Of a stretch of DNA of 60,790 nucleotides, positions 33,893-42,132 are shown piece after piece. The stretch lies in the NCBI GenBank assembly GCA_018713435.1, contig DVOS01000039.1, positions 1 through 60,790 of the forward strand, given 5' to 3'. A program made the translations under genes and the position numbers. The stretch's first letter is position 1; the number at the start of each line of letters is the position of its first letter. Under the pieces are notes generated by a model that saw nothing but the letters and a program-made list of their open reading frames with translations, ran no database searches and was not told the origin of the DNA. The stretch comes from Candidatus Merdiplasma excrementigallinarum. GTDB lineage: Bacteria; Bacillota; Clostridia; Lachnospirales; Lachnospiraceae.

Positions 33893-34821
33893 CTCCTCCT
33901 TGCCCCCGCTTTGGGATCTTCTCCCCTCTCATTCCGGGAAAAGTCCAGCTTGGGCACCGCCTTCACATAGTAATAATATTCATCGTCCTCAAACTGCAGA
34001 TACTCTGTCTTTTTATAATCCAGGGCAAAACAGAAGTCCTGAAGGATCAGGCCCGCGGCTGCTCCCAGCAGTATATCCGCCCCCAGCAGCGCCAAAGAAA
34101 CCGTCCGTCCCAGCCAGAAATACTCCAGCACCCGGAAAACCGTATAGACCAGCACCCCGGCCCCTGTTCCCCATCCCCAGCAGAAGCGGACAGGAAGGCG
34201 GCGTATCAGATAAACTGTCAGGCACACCGCGGACAGGATCACCGCATCCATCAGCATCTCCTGATCCAGACAGAGCAGCCGGAGCATTTCCGGCATCCGG
34301 TTCAGCGCTTCTCCGCTAAATCCGCCGGTGAAGCTGTCATTTTGAAGCAGCTGCATGGAGCCGTAATACGCCAGAGTCCCCAGGGAAATCCCCGCCATGC
34401 TGCCGGGCCCTGCCAGCAGACCGCAGACTACGGGTACACACAGGGGAACTCCCAGCCCCAGGCTCAAACCGGCACAGATAACCGTAAATGCCTGGCCGGG
34501 AATAAAACACAGGTACAGCAGCAGCGCTGTCAGAAGCAAAACGCCGCCCAGCAGGCCGCCTGGCAGGGAATGCTGCAGAAATCCCGCTTCCAGGCACACG
34601 GCAGACAAAAGAAGCAGCCCGCTGCCCGGAAGGAGGGAACAGATGGCAGCCAATAGCACTACGGCCGCCGGCTGTCCGAAAAATACTCCGCTTCCTGCGG
34701 CTGCCTGAATCCCCCACAGTACCGCAAAAGCCAGAAAAAATTTTACAGCGGCTTTTACATACCCCTCCCAGGAAGAGTAAAACGCTGTCAGCCGCCGCTT
34801 TATCCTGATCCGGAATCTCAT
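33889..34821 (-). CDS. Conserved polytopic membrane protein of unknown function upstream of cdaA
   Basis: 310 residues with about eight hydrophobic segments between residues 25 and 255. A short cytoplasmic tail contains the striking Tyr-rich stretch LQFEDDEYYYYVKAVPKLDF, followed by a basic end (AGARRR). I do not recognise an enzymatic or transport motif. It overlaps cdaA by 4 bases and the gene before it by 4 bases, so it is tightly coupled to c-di-AMP synthesis. A role in sensing or assembly with CdaA is a guess from context. Confidence 0.8.
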   Translation of the reverse strand: MRFRIRIKRRLTAFYSSWEGYVKAAVKFFLAFAVLWGIQAAAGSGVFFGQPAAVVLLAAICSLLPGSGLLLLSAVCLEAGFLQHSLPGGLLGGVLLLTALLLYLCFIPGQAFTVICAGLSLGLGVPLCVPVVCGLLAGPGSMAGISLGTLAYYGSMQLLQNDSFTGGFSGEALNRMPEMLRLLCLDQEMLMDAVILSAVCLTVYLIRRLPVRFCWGWGTGAGVLVYTVFRVLEYFWLGRTVSLALLGADILLGAAAGLILQDFCFALDYKKTEYLQFEDDEYYYYVKAVPKLDFSRNERGEDPKAGARRR

Positions 34822-35210
34822 GGGGCAGTCCCCCTTATCTCCTGCAGCCTGGCAAGATTTTCTTCATACTCCAGAGCCAGCTCCAGGCTCCGGTGGTAGC
34901 GGGAAACCGCTGCCAGTCCGGTTATCAGAAGCGTAACCAGCAGTACGGTCAGATAAGCGGTGAGAATCCCTATACCCAGCAGACCTGCCTGTCCGCCCGT
35001 CGCCACGGCCAGAATAAAGTCCGTGCGGCATACGGCCCAGAGCCCCAGAACCGCCAGAAAGACGGCGCTTATGCGCAGTCCGTTTTTTACCATGGGGATC
35101 CCGATATAGTCGCTTTTATAGCTTTCTCTGATCTGTTTCACTTCCCGCCCGTTTTCTTTCTCCAGTATGGCCAGACGAATCATCCGTTCTATCTCTTCCT
35201 GCCTGGGCAT
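34818..35210 (-). CDS. Small membrane protein of unknown function, first gene of the cdaA operon
   Basis: A 130-residue protein: a charged cytoplasmic N-terminus (about 1-45) and two membrane helices (about 47-95). A C-terminal amphipathic helix (YHRSLELALEYEENLARLQEI) could form a coiled coil. The ATG at 35210 is preferred (AAAGGTG, 5 bases upstream) to an in-frame start at 35270 that would sit on the promoter. No family is recognised. It overlaps the next gene by 4 bases. Confidence 0.75.
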   Translation of the reverse strand: MPRQEEIERMIRLAILEKENGREVKQIRESYKSDYIGIPMVKNGLRISAVFLAVLGLWAVCRTDFILAVATGGQAGLLGIGILTAYLTVLLVTLLITGLAAVSRYHRSLELALEYEENLARLQEIRGTAP

Positions 35211-35268
35211 GGTGTCACCTTTCCTTTCACTGTCTCGGCCATCCCGGCATCCTGCCGGTCTTGTGCTC

Positions 35269-35297
35269 ATTATAGCATATGAAAACTTCCGTGCATA
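35269..35297 (-). promoter_or_regulatory. Extended -10 promoter of the c-di-AMP operon
   Basis: TATAAT (complement of 35269-35274) preceded by TGC on the minus strand. The -35 position (complement of 35292-35297, TATGCA) is poor, so promoter strength would depend on the extended -10. It lies between comFC and the first gene of the cdaA operon. Confidence 0.55.
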
Positions 35298-35301
35298 CCT
35301 T

Positions 35302-36042
35302 TTATTTTCCTTTTCCGGTGCACAGCGCCAGAAAATAAATGCGTTTTATCCCCTCATTCTCCAGCGTCCGGGCAATCTCATCCATGGTGGCTCCGGTGGT
35401 ATAGATGTCATCAATCAGAAGCACCGGTTCCCGCAGAAGGCTTCCTTTTTTCACGGAAAAAGCCCCCCGCAGATTTCGTTTTCTCTCCTGGACATCCAGA
35501 TCTTTCTGAGGCAGGGTAAACCGGTTTCTTGTCAGGCTGCGCGCATCCACCGAAATTCCGGTAAGCTTTCCCAGTTTTTCTGCCAGAATACGGCTCTGGT
35601 CAAATCCTCTCTCCCGCCGTTTCCCCGGATGCATGGGAACCGGCATCAGCACGGCGGGACGGATCCTGTCTATAAAATCTTTTCCGGCCCGGGCCATGGC
35701 CCAGGCATAAAAATCCAGGTACTCCCGCTTATTTTCAAATTTCATCCTGTGTACGGAATGCCGGAGCTCTTTTTCATACAGAAAGATGCTCCGTCCCTCC
35801 GTGAAGTGATGCCTGCCCGTTTCGCAGTCCGGACAGTATTCCTGTTCCCGGCGCGTCAGGGGTTTCCCGCATTTTTTACACAGCGGCTCCCGGATATAGG
35901 GCAGCTTCCTGCCGCACTCTTCGCACACCAGCTTTTCCTTTCTGTCCAGTATTTTCTGGCAGATGGGACAGCGGCGCGGATACAGAAGCTCTAAAAATTC
36001 CTCTGCCGCCGCCCGCAGACATTTCATATTTTCTGTTTTCAT
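35302..36042 (-). CDS. comFC: ComFC-type phosphoribosyltransferase
   Basis: A 246-residue ComF/GntX-family protein. The N-terminus has a zinc-ribbon made of CxxC pairs (CPICQ, CEECG, CKKCG, CPDC) and the C-terminal PRTase domain has the PRPP-binding loop LLIDDIYTTGATMDEIA. In naturally competent Firmicutes ComFC acts in DNA uptake. In most clostridia its role is unclear and may be in DNA transfer or repair. It follows recD2, a helicase of related use, by 68 bases. Confidence 0.92.
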   Translation of the reverse strand: MKTENMKCLRAAAEEFLELLYPRRCPICQKILDRKEKLVCEECGRKLPYIREPLCKKCGKPLTRREQEYCPDCETGRHHFTEGRSIFLYEKELRHSVHRMKFENKREYLDFYAWAMARAGKDFIDRIRPAVLMPVPMHPGKRRERGFDQSRILAEKLGKLTGISVDARSLTRNRFTLPQKDLDVQERKRNLRGAFSVKKGSLLREPVLLIDDIYTTGATMDEIARTLENEGIKRIYFLALCTGKGK

Positions 36043-36110
36043 TTTTCGTACCGGCTCTCTCCCGGACGATTCCTTTTCTTTCTGCCTGTTCCTGTCTGTT
36101 TCACCGTTTC

Positions 36111-38336
36111 TCAGTTTTTGTCCGGCTGCAGTTCTCCCAGTTCCCGCATCCGCACAGCCAGGGTGGTGTAGCGTTTCTGCTCTGTCCCGTTGTCAATCAT
36201 CTGTTCAAAAACGCCGGGATCGCCTACCAGCACCACACAGCTTTTGGCCCTGGTCACCGCGGTATACAGCAGGTTCCGGTTCATCAGCATTCTGGGACCC
36301 GCAAGCAGGGGCAGCACCACAGCCGGATACTCGCTTCCCTGGGATTTGTGAATCGTCACCGCATACGCCAGTTCCAGTTCCTCCAGCCCGCTAAAAGGAT
36401 ATTCCACATAGCGTCCCTCGTCAAACTCCACCGTCAGCCGTTCCGTATAGCCGTTTATCTCCCGGATCACGCCCATGTCTCCGTTAAACACGCCCATGCC
36501 CCGGTCCACCGGTATCCCGTACTTTCCCCGGACTTCCCATTCGATCTGGTAATTGTTCCGGATCTGCATCACCTTATCCCCTTCCCTGAACAGGTTGTCT
36601 CCCCTGAGATATTCCTTCTTGTCAGGGCCGGGAGGATTCAGGTATTCCTGCAGGATCCGGTTGAGCCGCTCTACTCCCAGAAGCCCCTTTCTGGTAGGCG
36701 TCAGCACCTGTATCTCATTCGGCTGGGCATGTACGTACCGGGGCATTTTATCCCGCACCAGCTGAATGGCGATGCTGATAATCACATTGGCATCGCTGCG
36801 CTTTAAAAAAAAGAAATCCCTGCTTTTATTGTCCAGCGTCACATGCTCGCCCCGGTTGATTTTGTGGGCATTTACCACAATATCGCTCTGGCTGGCCTGT
36901 CGGAAAATTCTGGTAAGCCGCACCACGCGGCACTGTCCGGAGGCAATGATATCCCGGAGCACGCACCCCGGCCCTACGGAGGGAAGCTGATTGACGTCTC
37001 CCACCATCACCAGGCGGGTTCCCACCGTGATTGCCGACAGGAGCGCATGCATCAGATAAATATCCACCATAGACATCTCATCCACAATGATCACATCCGC
37101 CTCCAGGGGATTCTCCCCGTTCCGTCCGAAAGCGCTGGAAGTATCCGGGCCGCCGGACACCTCCAAAAGCCGGTGGATGGTCCTGGCCTCGTAACCGGTG
37201 GCCTCCGTCATCCGTTTGGCCGCCCTTCCCGTGGGAGCCGCCAGCGCTATCTCAAAGCCTTCCTCCCGGAAGTAAGCAATCATCGTATTGATCGTAGTGG
37301 TTTTCCCTGTGCCGGGTCCTCCTGTCAGCACGGTCAGACCGCACCTTACAGCCTCCAGCACCGCTTCCCTCTGCTTTTCATCCAGCACCGTACCGTTTTT
37401 TTTCTCAATCCGCCGGATTTTTTCCATCACCTTTTCCCGGTCAATCTCACCGGTTACATTCAGGTCGTGAAGCATCTTCGCCGTATTCAGCTCCAGATAA
37501 TAGCTGGAAGCCGCATAGACCAGAACCTGTTCCCCCTCCGACCGGAGGATAATCTTGCGCTCCACCGCCATATCCCGCAGCCGGTCATCCATATCTTCCG
37601 GCACAATTCCCAGCAGCTGGGAGGTTCTGGAGAGCAGTTCTTCCCGGGGAAGATAAATATGGCCCTCCCCGGAGGCCTGCTGCAGCACATAAAAAATACC
37701 GCTTCTGACACGGAAATCCGAATCCGCCTGGATCCCTGCCCGGCGGGCGATCTCATCCGCGATCCGAAAACCCACTCCCTCCAGGTCGTCCGCCATGCGG
37801 TAAGGATTTTCCCGAATCACGCGGTAAATCTCCGTCCCGTATTTCTGATAAATCTTTACTGCCAGAGCCGTGGAGATCCCGTACTGCTGCAGGAAGATCA
37901 TGGCCTCCCGCATATCCTTCTTCTCCTCCACCTGGCCGGCAATCTCCCGGGCTTTCCGCTCGCTGATGCCCTTGATCTCCGCCAGCCGCTCCGGCTCCCT
38001 CTCTATAATCCGAAAGGTATCCGCCCCGAACCGGCGCACAATCCGGGCAGCCAGCGCGCTGCCCACTCCCTTAATGGCCCCGGAGCCCAGATACCGTTCC
38101 ATGGCCACCGCGTCCTCCGGCTGTTTCTCCTCATAGGATTCAATGACAAACTGATCTCCGTAGGTGGCATGTTCCGTATAATGTCCCCGGGCCTGGATCA
38201 GTTCTCCCTCTCCCAGAAAAGGAAGAGTCCCCACACAGGTAATCTCCTCCTCACCCGCCACCAGGTTCAGCACCGTGTAGCCGTTATCGCTGTTCCGGTA
38301 AACAATATGATCCACATATCCTTCCAACACTTCCAT
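36111..38336 (-). CDS. recD2: RecD2-type ATP-dependent DNA helicase
   Basis: A 5'-3' SF1B helicase involved in DNA repair and replication-fork processing in bacteria lacking RecBC. The 741-residue protein has an N-terminal OB/HhH region (about 1-200) typical of RecD2, not RecD. Walker A is LTGGPGTGKTT, Walker B is VIIVDEMSMVD, GDVNQLPSVGPG is motif III, and YAVTIHKSQGSEYP is the C-terminal UvrD/RecD motif. It follows mreB by 22 bases and precedes comFC, probably in one operon. Confidence 0.95.
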   Translation of the reverse strand: MEVLEGYVDHIVYRNSDNGYTVLNLVAGEEEITCVGTLPFLGEGELIQARGHYTEHATYGDQFVIESYEEKQPEDAVAMERYLGSGAIKGVGSALAARIVRRFGADTFRIIEREPERLAEIKGISERKAREIAGQVEEKKDMREAMIFLQQYGISTALAVKIYQKYGTEIYRVIRENPYRMADDLEGVGFRIADEIARRAGIQADSDFRVRSGIFYVLQQASGEGHIYLPREELLSRTSQLLGIVPEDMDDRLRDMAVERKIILRSEGEQVLVYAASSYYLELNTAKMLHDLNVTGEIDREKVMEKIRRIEKKNGTVLDEKQREAVLEAVRCGLTVLTGGPGTGKTTTINTMIAYFREEGFEIALAAPTGRAAKRMTEATGYEARTIHRLLEVSGGPDTSSAFGRNGENPLEADVIIVDEMSMVDIYLMHALLSAITVGTRLVMVGDVNQLPSVGPGCVLRDIIASGQCRVVRLTRIFRQASQSDIVVNAHKINRGEHVTLDNKSRDFFFLKRSDANVIISIAIQLVRDKMPRYVHAQPNEIQVLTPTRKGLLGVERLNRILQEYLNPPGPDKKEYLRGDNLFREGDKVMQIRNNYQIEWEVRGKYGIPVDRGMGVFNGDMGVIREINGYTERLTVEFDEGRYVEYPFSGLEELELAYAVTIHKSQGSEYPAVVLPLLAGPRMLMNRNLLYTAVTRAKSCVVLVGDPGVFEQMIDNGTEQKRYTTLAVRMRELGELQPDKN

Positions 38337-38358
38337 CTTCCGCGCCCCGATCCGTCAA

Positions 38359-39360
38359 CTAGTCTTCCTCCGCATTTTTGGGAGCGGTGGTCAGTTCCAC
38401 ATAGAGTCCCGTTCCCACAGCCACCGCTGTCATGGGATCCTCCGCGGTCACGGTATTGACCCCTGTTTTGGCTTCAATCAGTTCTTCCAGCCCTCCCAGA
38501 AGAGCGCCGCCGCCTACCAGCACAATGCCCCGGTCTACCACGTCCGCCGCCAGTTCCGGCGGAGTGCGCTCCAGCACGCTGTGGACAGCGTCCACAATCT
38601 GTCCCACCGTGTCCTTTAAGGCCTCCCTGGTATCCTCCGATGTGATCCTCACCGTTTTGGGCAGTCCCGTCACCAGATCCCGGCCGTTTACCTCCATAGA
38701 CGTTTTCTCCGGCCTTTCAAAGGCGGTGCCGATATGAATCTTTATCTCTTCCGCAGCCTGTTCTCCGATCATCAGGCCGAAGGTATTTTTCACGTATTTT
38801 ACAATGGCCTCGTCAAAATCGTCTCCTCCGATTTTAAGAGACTGGCTCACCACGATTCCGTTGATGGACAGAATCGCCACATTGCAGGTTCCGCCGCCGA
38901 TATCCACAATCATATTTCCGCTGGGCCTTGAAATATCAATCCCTGCGCCGATAGCGGCCGCAATCGGCTCCTCCACCATGTGAACCTCTCTGGCTCCCGC
39001 CTGGTAGGTGGCATCCTCCACTGCCTTGCGCTCCACCTCCGTAACGCTGGTAGGCACGCAGATGCTTACCCGGGGCTTTCTGAAAGACAGTCTTCCCTGA
39101 GCCTTCTGAATAAAATAGCGCAGCATCTGTTCTGTCACCATATAATCGGAGATAATGCCGTTTTTCATGGGACGCACCGCCACAATATTTCCCGGCGTAC
39201 GGCCCAGCATCAGTCTGGCTTCCTCCCCGATGGCTTTTATCTTATCATTATCCCGGTCAAAGGCCACCACTGACGGTTCCTTGAGCACCACGCCCTTGCC
39301 TCTGACATAAACCAGAATGCTGGATGTTCCCAGATCAATTCCGATATCTGTACCTGCCAT
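38359..39360 (-). CDS. mreB: Rod-shape protein MreB (actin homologue)
   Basis: A membrane-associated actin-like ATPase that organises lateral wall synthesis. The 333-residue protein starts with the phosphate-1 motif GIDLGTSSILVYV and has the phosphate-2 loop MIVDIGGGTCNVAI and the adenosine loop IVLVGGGALLGG. It could be an MreB or Mbl paralogue. mreC and mreD are absent; recD2 follows instead. It is transcribed from the promoter at 39411-39439. Confidence 0.95.
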   Translation of the reverse strand: MAGTDIGIDLGTSSILVYVRGKGVVLKEPSVVAFDRDNDKIKAIGEEARLMLGRTPGNIVAVRPMKNGIISDYMVTEQMLRYFIQKAQGRLSFRKPRVSICVPTSVTEVERKAVEDATYQAGAREVHMVEEPIAAAIGAGIDISRPSGNMIVDIGGGTCNVAILSINGIVVSQSLKIGGDDFDEAIVKYVKNTFGLMIGEQAAEEIKIHIGTAFERPEKTSMEVNGRDLVTGLPKTVRITSEDTREALKDTVGQIVDAVHSVLERTPPELAADVVDRGIVLVGGGALLGGLEELIEAKTGVNTVTAEDPMTAVAVGTGLYVELTTAPKNAEED

Positions 39361-39410
39361 ATAATCCCCTTTCTTCTTTCCGGTATGTTTTTATTCCCCT
39401 CATCATCCAC

Positions 39411-39439
39411 ATTATACGAAAAATGAAAGAGGCTGTAAA
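39411..39439 (-). promoter_or_regulatory. Promoter of the mreB-recD2-comFC operon
   Basis: On the minus strand: -35 TTTACA (complement of 39434-39439), 17-base spacer, -10 TATAAT (complement of 39411-39416). It lies about 50 bases upstream of mreB and partly overlaps the lgt terminator. Confidence 0.7.
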
Positions 39440-39459
39440 GGAAAAATCCTCTCAGCCTC
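39429..39459 (-). terminator. Terminator after lgt
   Basis: GAGGCTG (39429-39435) pairs with CAGCCTC (39453-39459). On the minus strand it is followed by the T-rich TTTCATTTTTC. Confidence 0.6.
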
Positions 39460-39478
39460 CCTGTCTCTTTTCATCTGC

Positions 39479-40342
39479 TTATTCTCTGTGTATCCGACCT
39501 GTTCTCCTTCGCAAAACCAGGATCAGCACCAGGGATACCGCCGCCAAAACAATGGAGAGCAGCTGGGATACAGGCAGGTTCACCACCGGCAGCAAAAGCT
39601 GATCCGTGCGCAGCCCTTCAATCCAGAATCGCCCGATCCCGTACAGAAGAAGATAATACAGAAAAATCTCTCCGTTAAATTTTTTCAGTCCCTTCAGGGT
39701 TATCACCAGAAGAACCGCCAGCACCCCCAAATTCCACAGGGACTCGTACAGAAACGTGGGGTGTACCTGGATACAGGCGATACCGTTTTCCACTACCTGA
39801 TGGCTCAGCATCTCCTCCGTTACCTCCGAAGCCCGCACCGCGTCCAGAGGCAGCCGCATGGCCAGCAGATTATCGGTATACCCTCCGAAGGCTTCCCGGT
39901 TAAAGAAGTTTCCCCAGCGGCCGATGCTCTGTCCCAGCACCAGCCCCAGACAGGCTGTATCTACCAGCAGCCCGTAACTCAGCTTTTTCACCTTTCCATA
40001 AACCAGGCAGGTAAGCACACCTCCGATGACGCCGCCGTAAATGGCCAGTCCGCCTCCCCGGAAGCTGAATATCTCTGCCGGATGTTCGCTGTAGTAATCC
40101 CAGGAAAAAATCACATAGTAAACTCTGGCACAGATGAGAGCCACCACAATGGCAATCAGCGCCAGATTAAAATAGTCATCCGGATTCTGCCCTGTCTTTT
40201 TCGCGGCCCACATGGCCAGATACAGCCCCGCCACCATTGCGGCGGCGATCACAATGCCGTAAAAATATATTTCAAATCCAAATATGGAAATACTGCGGCC
40301 TACATGAGAAAAAGTAAGCCCCAGGTTTGGAAAACTGATCAT
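39479..40342 (-). CDS. lgt: Prolipoprotein diacylglyceryl transferase
   Basis: This enzyme transfers diacylglycerol from phosphatidylglycerol to the lipobox Cys of prelipoproteins at the membrane. The 287-residue protein has seven membrane segments, the conserved loop FSFRGGGLAIYGGVIGG, and the Lgt signature GQSIGRWGNFFNREAFGG with the essential Arg and Asn residues, then HPTFLYESLWN. Length is typical. It stands alone between mreB and a repeat-rich gap, and its 5' flank carries the MITE-like palindrome. Confidence 0.96.
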   Translation of the reverse strand: MISFPNLGLTFSHVGRSISIFGFEIYFYGIVIAAAMVAGLYLAMWAAKKTGQNPDDYFNLALIAIVVALICARVYYVIFSWDYYSEHPAEIFSFRGGGLAIYGGVIGGVLTCLVYGKVKKLSYGLLVDTACLGLVLGQSIGRWGNFFNREAFGGYTDNLLAMRLPLDAVRASEVTEEMLSHQVVENGIACIQVHPTFLYESLWNLGVLAVLLVITLKGLKKFNGEIFLYYLLLYGIGRFWIEGLRTDQLLLPVVNLPVSQLLSIVLAAVSLVLILVLRRRTGRIHRE

Positions 40343-40365
40343 GGTGTCCTTCCCCGTTTAACGCA

Positions 40366-40608
40366 GAAAATTTAAATAAAACTCTATTTTTGCAGCTGGC
40401 GGGAGCGGTTCCGGCAAACATGTTGATTTTTGAGGTTTGCTGCGCTGTCTATTTATGGGGCGAAAATCAAAACTCGCCTCCAAAGAGGCTCAGACATATG
40501 ATTTTCGCCCACACTATGCTCGCAAACCCTTCAAAAATCTTCCAATCGTTTGCTTGGAACCGCTCCCTCACAGCTGCAAAATACGAATCATCCTTTATTT
40601 AAATTTTC
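40366..40608. repeat. MITE-like long palindromic element (about 243 bp)
   Basis: GAAAATTTAAATAAA at 40366-40380 is exactly repeated in inverted form at 40594-40608. Inside, TTTTGCAGCTG, GGAGCGGTTCC, AAAC, GATTTTTGA and GGTTTGC occur in the same order on both arms. At the core GGGCGAAAATCA (40458-40469) faces TGATTTTCGCCC (40499-40510) around a CCTC/GAGG stem. The whole element can fold as one long hairpin. It carries no transposase and no clear target duplication. It fills most of the 569-base gap between lgt and ychF. Confidence 0.7.
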
Positions 40609-40642
40609 CTGATATTTTAAATGAAACCCTTTCCTAACAGAC

Positions 40643-40806
40643 CGCCTTCTTCGAAGGCTTTCCGCTGCTTCCTCCTGCTTCTTCCGCACAGCAGGCCGCA
40701 GAACGCCTTCTTCGAAGGCTTTCCGCTTCTTCCTCCTGCTTCTTCCGCACAGCAGGCCGCAGATCGCCTTCTTCGAAGGCTTTCCGCTGCTTCCGCAGCT
40801 CTTCTG
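40643..40806. repeat. 61-bp tandem repeat (about 2.7 copies)
   Basis: Units beginning CGCCTTCTTCGAAGGCTTTC start at 40643, 40704 and 40765, exactly 61 bases apart. The first two are complete and nearly identical and the third is partial. Each holds the self-complementary GCCTTCTTCGAAGGC. The unit is not a multiple of three, so it is unlikely to be coding. It lies just downstream of ychF on the minus strand. Confidence 0.85.
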
Positions 40807-40809
40807 CGG

Positions 40810-40834
40810 CTGAGGGGGCGTTCCGCCCCCTCAG
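40810..40834. other. Perfect 11-bp GC-rich hairpin after ychF
   Basis: CTGAGGGGGCG (40810-40820) and CGCCCCCTCAG (40824-40834) pair perfectly around a TTC loop. There is no T-run on either strand, so it is not a standard intrinsic terminator. It could protect the 3' end of ychF mRNA or pause transcription. Confidence 0.6.
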
Positions 40835-40911
40835 TAAAGGCAAATACAGCCCTCCACGCATATATGCGTTTCGGACTGTCTTTCCCTTTCCTCTGCTGTG
40901 CGGAACTGGTG

Positions 40912-42009
40912 TTACACGTTGAAGCGGAAGAGGATGACGTCTCCGTCCTGTACGACGTAGTCTTTTCCCTCCAGGCCTACCAGGCCTTTTTCTCTGGCTG
41001 CCGCCAGTGAACCGCATTCCAGCAGATCTTTATAGTTTACCACCTCGGCCCGGATAAAGCCTCTCTCAAAATCAGAGTGAATCTTTCCTGCTGCCTGGGG
41101 CGCTTTCGTTCCCTTTTTAATTGTCCAGGCTCTGGTCTCTGTTTCACCTGCCGTCAGAAAGCTCATCAGGCCCAGCAGATCATAGCTGGCGGCAATCAGT
41201 TTTTCCAGTCCCGACTCCTTCAGTCCCAGATCCTCCAGGAACATGGCTCTCTCGTCCTCATCCAGCTCGGAAATCTCTTCCTCAATCTGGGCGCAGATCA
41301 CAAACACGCCGCTGCCGCTCTCTCTGGCATATTCCCGCACTTCCTGCACATAGCGGTTTCCGGCGCCGTCATCCGCCAGATCATCCTCCCCCACGTTTGC
41401 CGCGAATATCACCGGCTTGCAGGTCAGAAGATTGTAGGACGCCAGCCATTCCTGTTCTTCCTCATCCTCTGTCGCAAAGGTAATGCCCAGCTTTCCCGCC
41501 TCCAGATGTGCCTGTATCCGCTTCTGCAGTTCCAGTTCCTTGGCCTGGGTCTTATCATTTCTGGCCGCTCTGGTTGTCTTGGCGATTCTTCTCTCCAGAA
41601 TCTCCAGATCAGAAAAAATCAGTTCCAGATTAATCGTCTCAATATCCCGCACCGGATCTACGCTGCCATCCACATGGATCACGTTGCTGTCCTCGAAGCA
41701 GCGCACCACATGAACGATGGCGTCCACCTCCCGGATATTGGCCAAAAACTGGTTGCCCAGTCCTTCTCCCTTGGATGCTCCCTTTACCAGTCCGGCAATG
41801 TCTACAAATTCAATCACTGCCGGTGTCACTTTGGCGGAATGGTACAGATCCGCCAGGAGCTTCAGCCTCTCATCCGGCACTGCCACCACGCCCACATTGG
41901 GATCTATGGTGCAGAAGGGATAGTTGGCCGACTCGGCTCCCGCTTTGGTCAGCGAATTAAACAGTGTACTTTTGCCTACATTCGGCAGTCCCACGATTCC
42001 TAATTTCAT
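40912..42009 (-). CDS. ychF: Ribosome-binding ATPase/GTPase YchF
   Basis: A 365-residue Obg-family P-loop ATPase associated with ribosomes and stress responses. P-loop GLPNVGKST is at 7-15. The NxxE motif that replaces NKxD and gives ATP preference is in the central region. The TGS domain is at the C-terminus, ending in the family's conserved [13 protein letters not shown]. Length is normal. It is a single gene ending next to the repeat-rich gap. Confidence 0.96.
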   Translation of the reverse strand: MKLGIVGLPNVGKSTLFNSLTKAGAESANYPFCTIDPNVGVVAVPDERLKLLADLYHSAKVTPAVIEFVDIAGLVKGASKGEGLGNQFLANIREVDAIVHVVRCFEDSNVIHVDGSVDPVRDIETINLELIFSDLEILERRIAKTTRAARNDKTQAKELELQKRIQAHLEAGKLGITFATEDEEEQEWLASYNLLTCKPVIFAANVGEDDLADDGAGNRYVQEVREYARESGSGVFVICAQIEEEISELDEDERAMFLEDLGLKESGLEKLIAASYDLLGLMSFLTAGETETRAWTIKKGTKAPQAAGKIHSDFERGFIRAEVVNYKDLLECGSLAAAREKGLVGLEGKDYVVQDGDVILFRFNV

Positions 42010-42104
42010 CTCGTTTATACCTATCTGAGGATCCCTGCTGCCTCCGCGGCTTCCCGGGCCTCAGCCTTTCTGTTTATTCAGGGTTTTGCCCCGTATCTGA
42101 TGTC

Positions 42105-42132
42105 CTACATCAATTTACACGATTTTGGCAAA
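42105..42132. repeat. Direct repeat flanking the pyruvyltransferase-like gene (copy A)
   Basis: CCTACATCAATTTACACGAT, lying just after the stop of the pyruvyltransferase-like gene, is matched by CCTATATCAATTTACATGAT at about 43610-43629 upstream of its start. The copies are in the same orientation and about 1.5 kb apart, and bracket the gene. Confidence 0.5.

Noticed and set aside
40390..40602. 70-codon frame inside the palindromic element
   Set aside because: It lies wholly in a hairpin-forming repeat and has no RBS or family features; probably a by-product of the repeat.
40643..40806. Possible CRISPR array
   Set aside because: Units are directly adjacent with no spacers and no cas genes are present.
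40634..41017. 127-codon minus-strand frame over the 61-bp repeats
   Set aside because: The repeat period is not a multiple of three, and the frame overlaps the 3' end of ychF in another frame.
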